This document shows, piece by piece, positions 63,777-64,000 of a stretch of DNA of 64,000 bases. The stretch comes from Pseudomonas fluorescens (GTDB taxonomy: Bacteria > Pseudomonadota > Gammaproteobacteria > Pseudomonadales > Pseudomonadaceae): the NCBI RefSeq assembly GCF_040448305.1, contig NZ_CP148752.1, forward strand, positions 1,488,001 to 1,552,000, written 5' to 3'. The position numbers were made by a program, and so were the translations under genes. Under the pieces are notes generated by a model that worked only from the letters and a program-made list of their open reading frames with translations, was not told the DNA's origin and did no database searches. Position 1 is the first letter of the stretch; every line of letters begins with the position of its first letter.

Positions 63777-64000
63777 CTAACCACCATGACAGCAGCTCGA
63801 CTTCTCCTGTTTCTCATATTTGTCATGATGTCGCACCCACTCCATGATTTCTTCTTCGTTGCGCCCCTTGGGCGTCAGGTCGAGGTAGTTGTAGGCGCCG
63901 ACCAGCATGTCCAGGCCCCGGGCATAGGTGGAGTAGGTATGGAAAATTTCGCCGGCGTCATTGCGATAAAACACGCTGAGACCGGGGAGTTCTTCCTCGG
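63777..64000 (-). CDS. DUF899 family thioredoxin-like protein, C-terminal part (cut by window edge)
   Basis: About 74 residues of the C terminus: GLSVFYRNDAGEIFHTYSTY, GLDMLVGAYNYLDLTPKGR and a final EKSSCCHGG. The pattern VFYRxxxGEIFHTYSTYARG is typical of DUF899 proteins, a thioredoxin-fold family. The start is beyond the window. Confidence 0.85.
   Translation of the reverse strand, partial: EEELPGLSVFYRNDAGEIFHTYSTYARGLDMLVGAYNYLDLTPKGRNEEEIMEWVRHHDKYEKQEKSSCCHGG

Overview
The window is a high-GC chromosome segment that looks like a fluorescent Pseudomonas (P. fluorescens group). This rests on gene content and order (rnd-ycgL, a ycgN-type gene, a ptrB-type peptidase next to a yafJ-type amidotransferase, cysK, lpxO, aceK, hrpA) and on many copies of the Pseudomonas REP/REPIN repeat (core GTGGGAGCGAGCCTGCTCGC and its reverse complement) between genes. 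Nearly all of it reads as core or ordinary accessory chromosome. No tRNA, rRNA, CRISPR array, transposase or prophage was seen.

Layout. 1-4.4 kb: a truncated LysR gene, a DMT and an MFS exporter, and a divergent glutamine-synthetase-like (gamma-glutamyl ligase) gene. 4.6-6.3 kb: eptA, a lipid A phosphoethanolamine transferase. 6.5-11.6 kb: rnd-ycgL, a 2-hydroxyacid dehydrogenase, a nitroreductase, a ycgN-type cysteine-cluster protein and a secreted peptidase-like protein that lacks its zinc ligands. 11.6-17 kb: small housekeeping and hypothetical genes and the S9 oligopeptidase. 17.09-19.94 kb: a complete group II intron with an intact reverse transcriptase/maturase/HNH protein, inserted in the 5' leader of a conserved membrane-protein gene. 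20-21.8 kb: yafJ and a DUF2937 gene. 21.9-24.3 kb: a TonB-dependent receptor with a Fur-box-like promoter and a short leader ORF. 24.3-29.1 kb: LysR, MFS and pxpABC, a 5-oxoproline utilisation cluster. 29.2-31.3 kb: VWA protein and MoxR ATPase. 31.5-32.2 kb: a DUF4160/DUF2442 pair. 32.2-35.6 kb: DUF748 protein, cysK, lpxO. 35.6-36.8 kb: a small accessory patch (acetyltransferase plus basic peptide, and a divergent promoter, hairpin and 54-codon ORF). 36.8-44.7 kb: two DMT transporters, aceK, hrpA. 45-49.8 kb: a KAS III, a porin, a COG3146-type protein and aqpZ. 50.1-54.3 kb: ABC exporter, secreted cyclophilin, alpha/beta hydrolase and LysR. 54.4-58.4 kb: small secreted protein, azoR, a DMT transporter and an AT-rich S41-type peptidase. 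58.6-64 kb: LysR with divergent ycaC-like hydrolase, MscS channel, DEAD-box helicase, small secreted protein and the end of a DUF899 gene.

Most worth a second look: (i) the group II intron, whose EBS1 loop pairs with the last six bases of the proposed 5' exon and whose region upstream of EBS1 is unusually long and hairpin-rich; (ii) the promoter-hairpin-small-ORF unit at 36.5 kb beside the acetyltransferase/peptide pair; (iii) the AT-rich lone secreted S41-type protein at 57 kb; (iv) the metal-ligand-less peptidase-like protein at 10.3 kb; (v) a perfect inverted repeat just upstream of the KAS III gene. Two lipid A tailoring genes, eptA and lpxO, lie in the same window about 28 kb apart.
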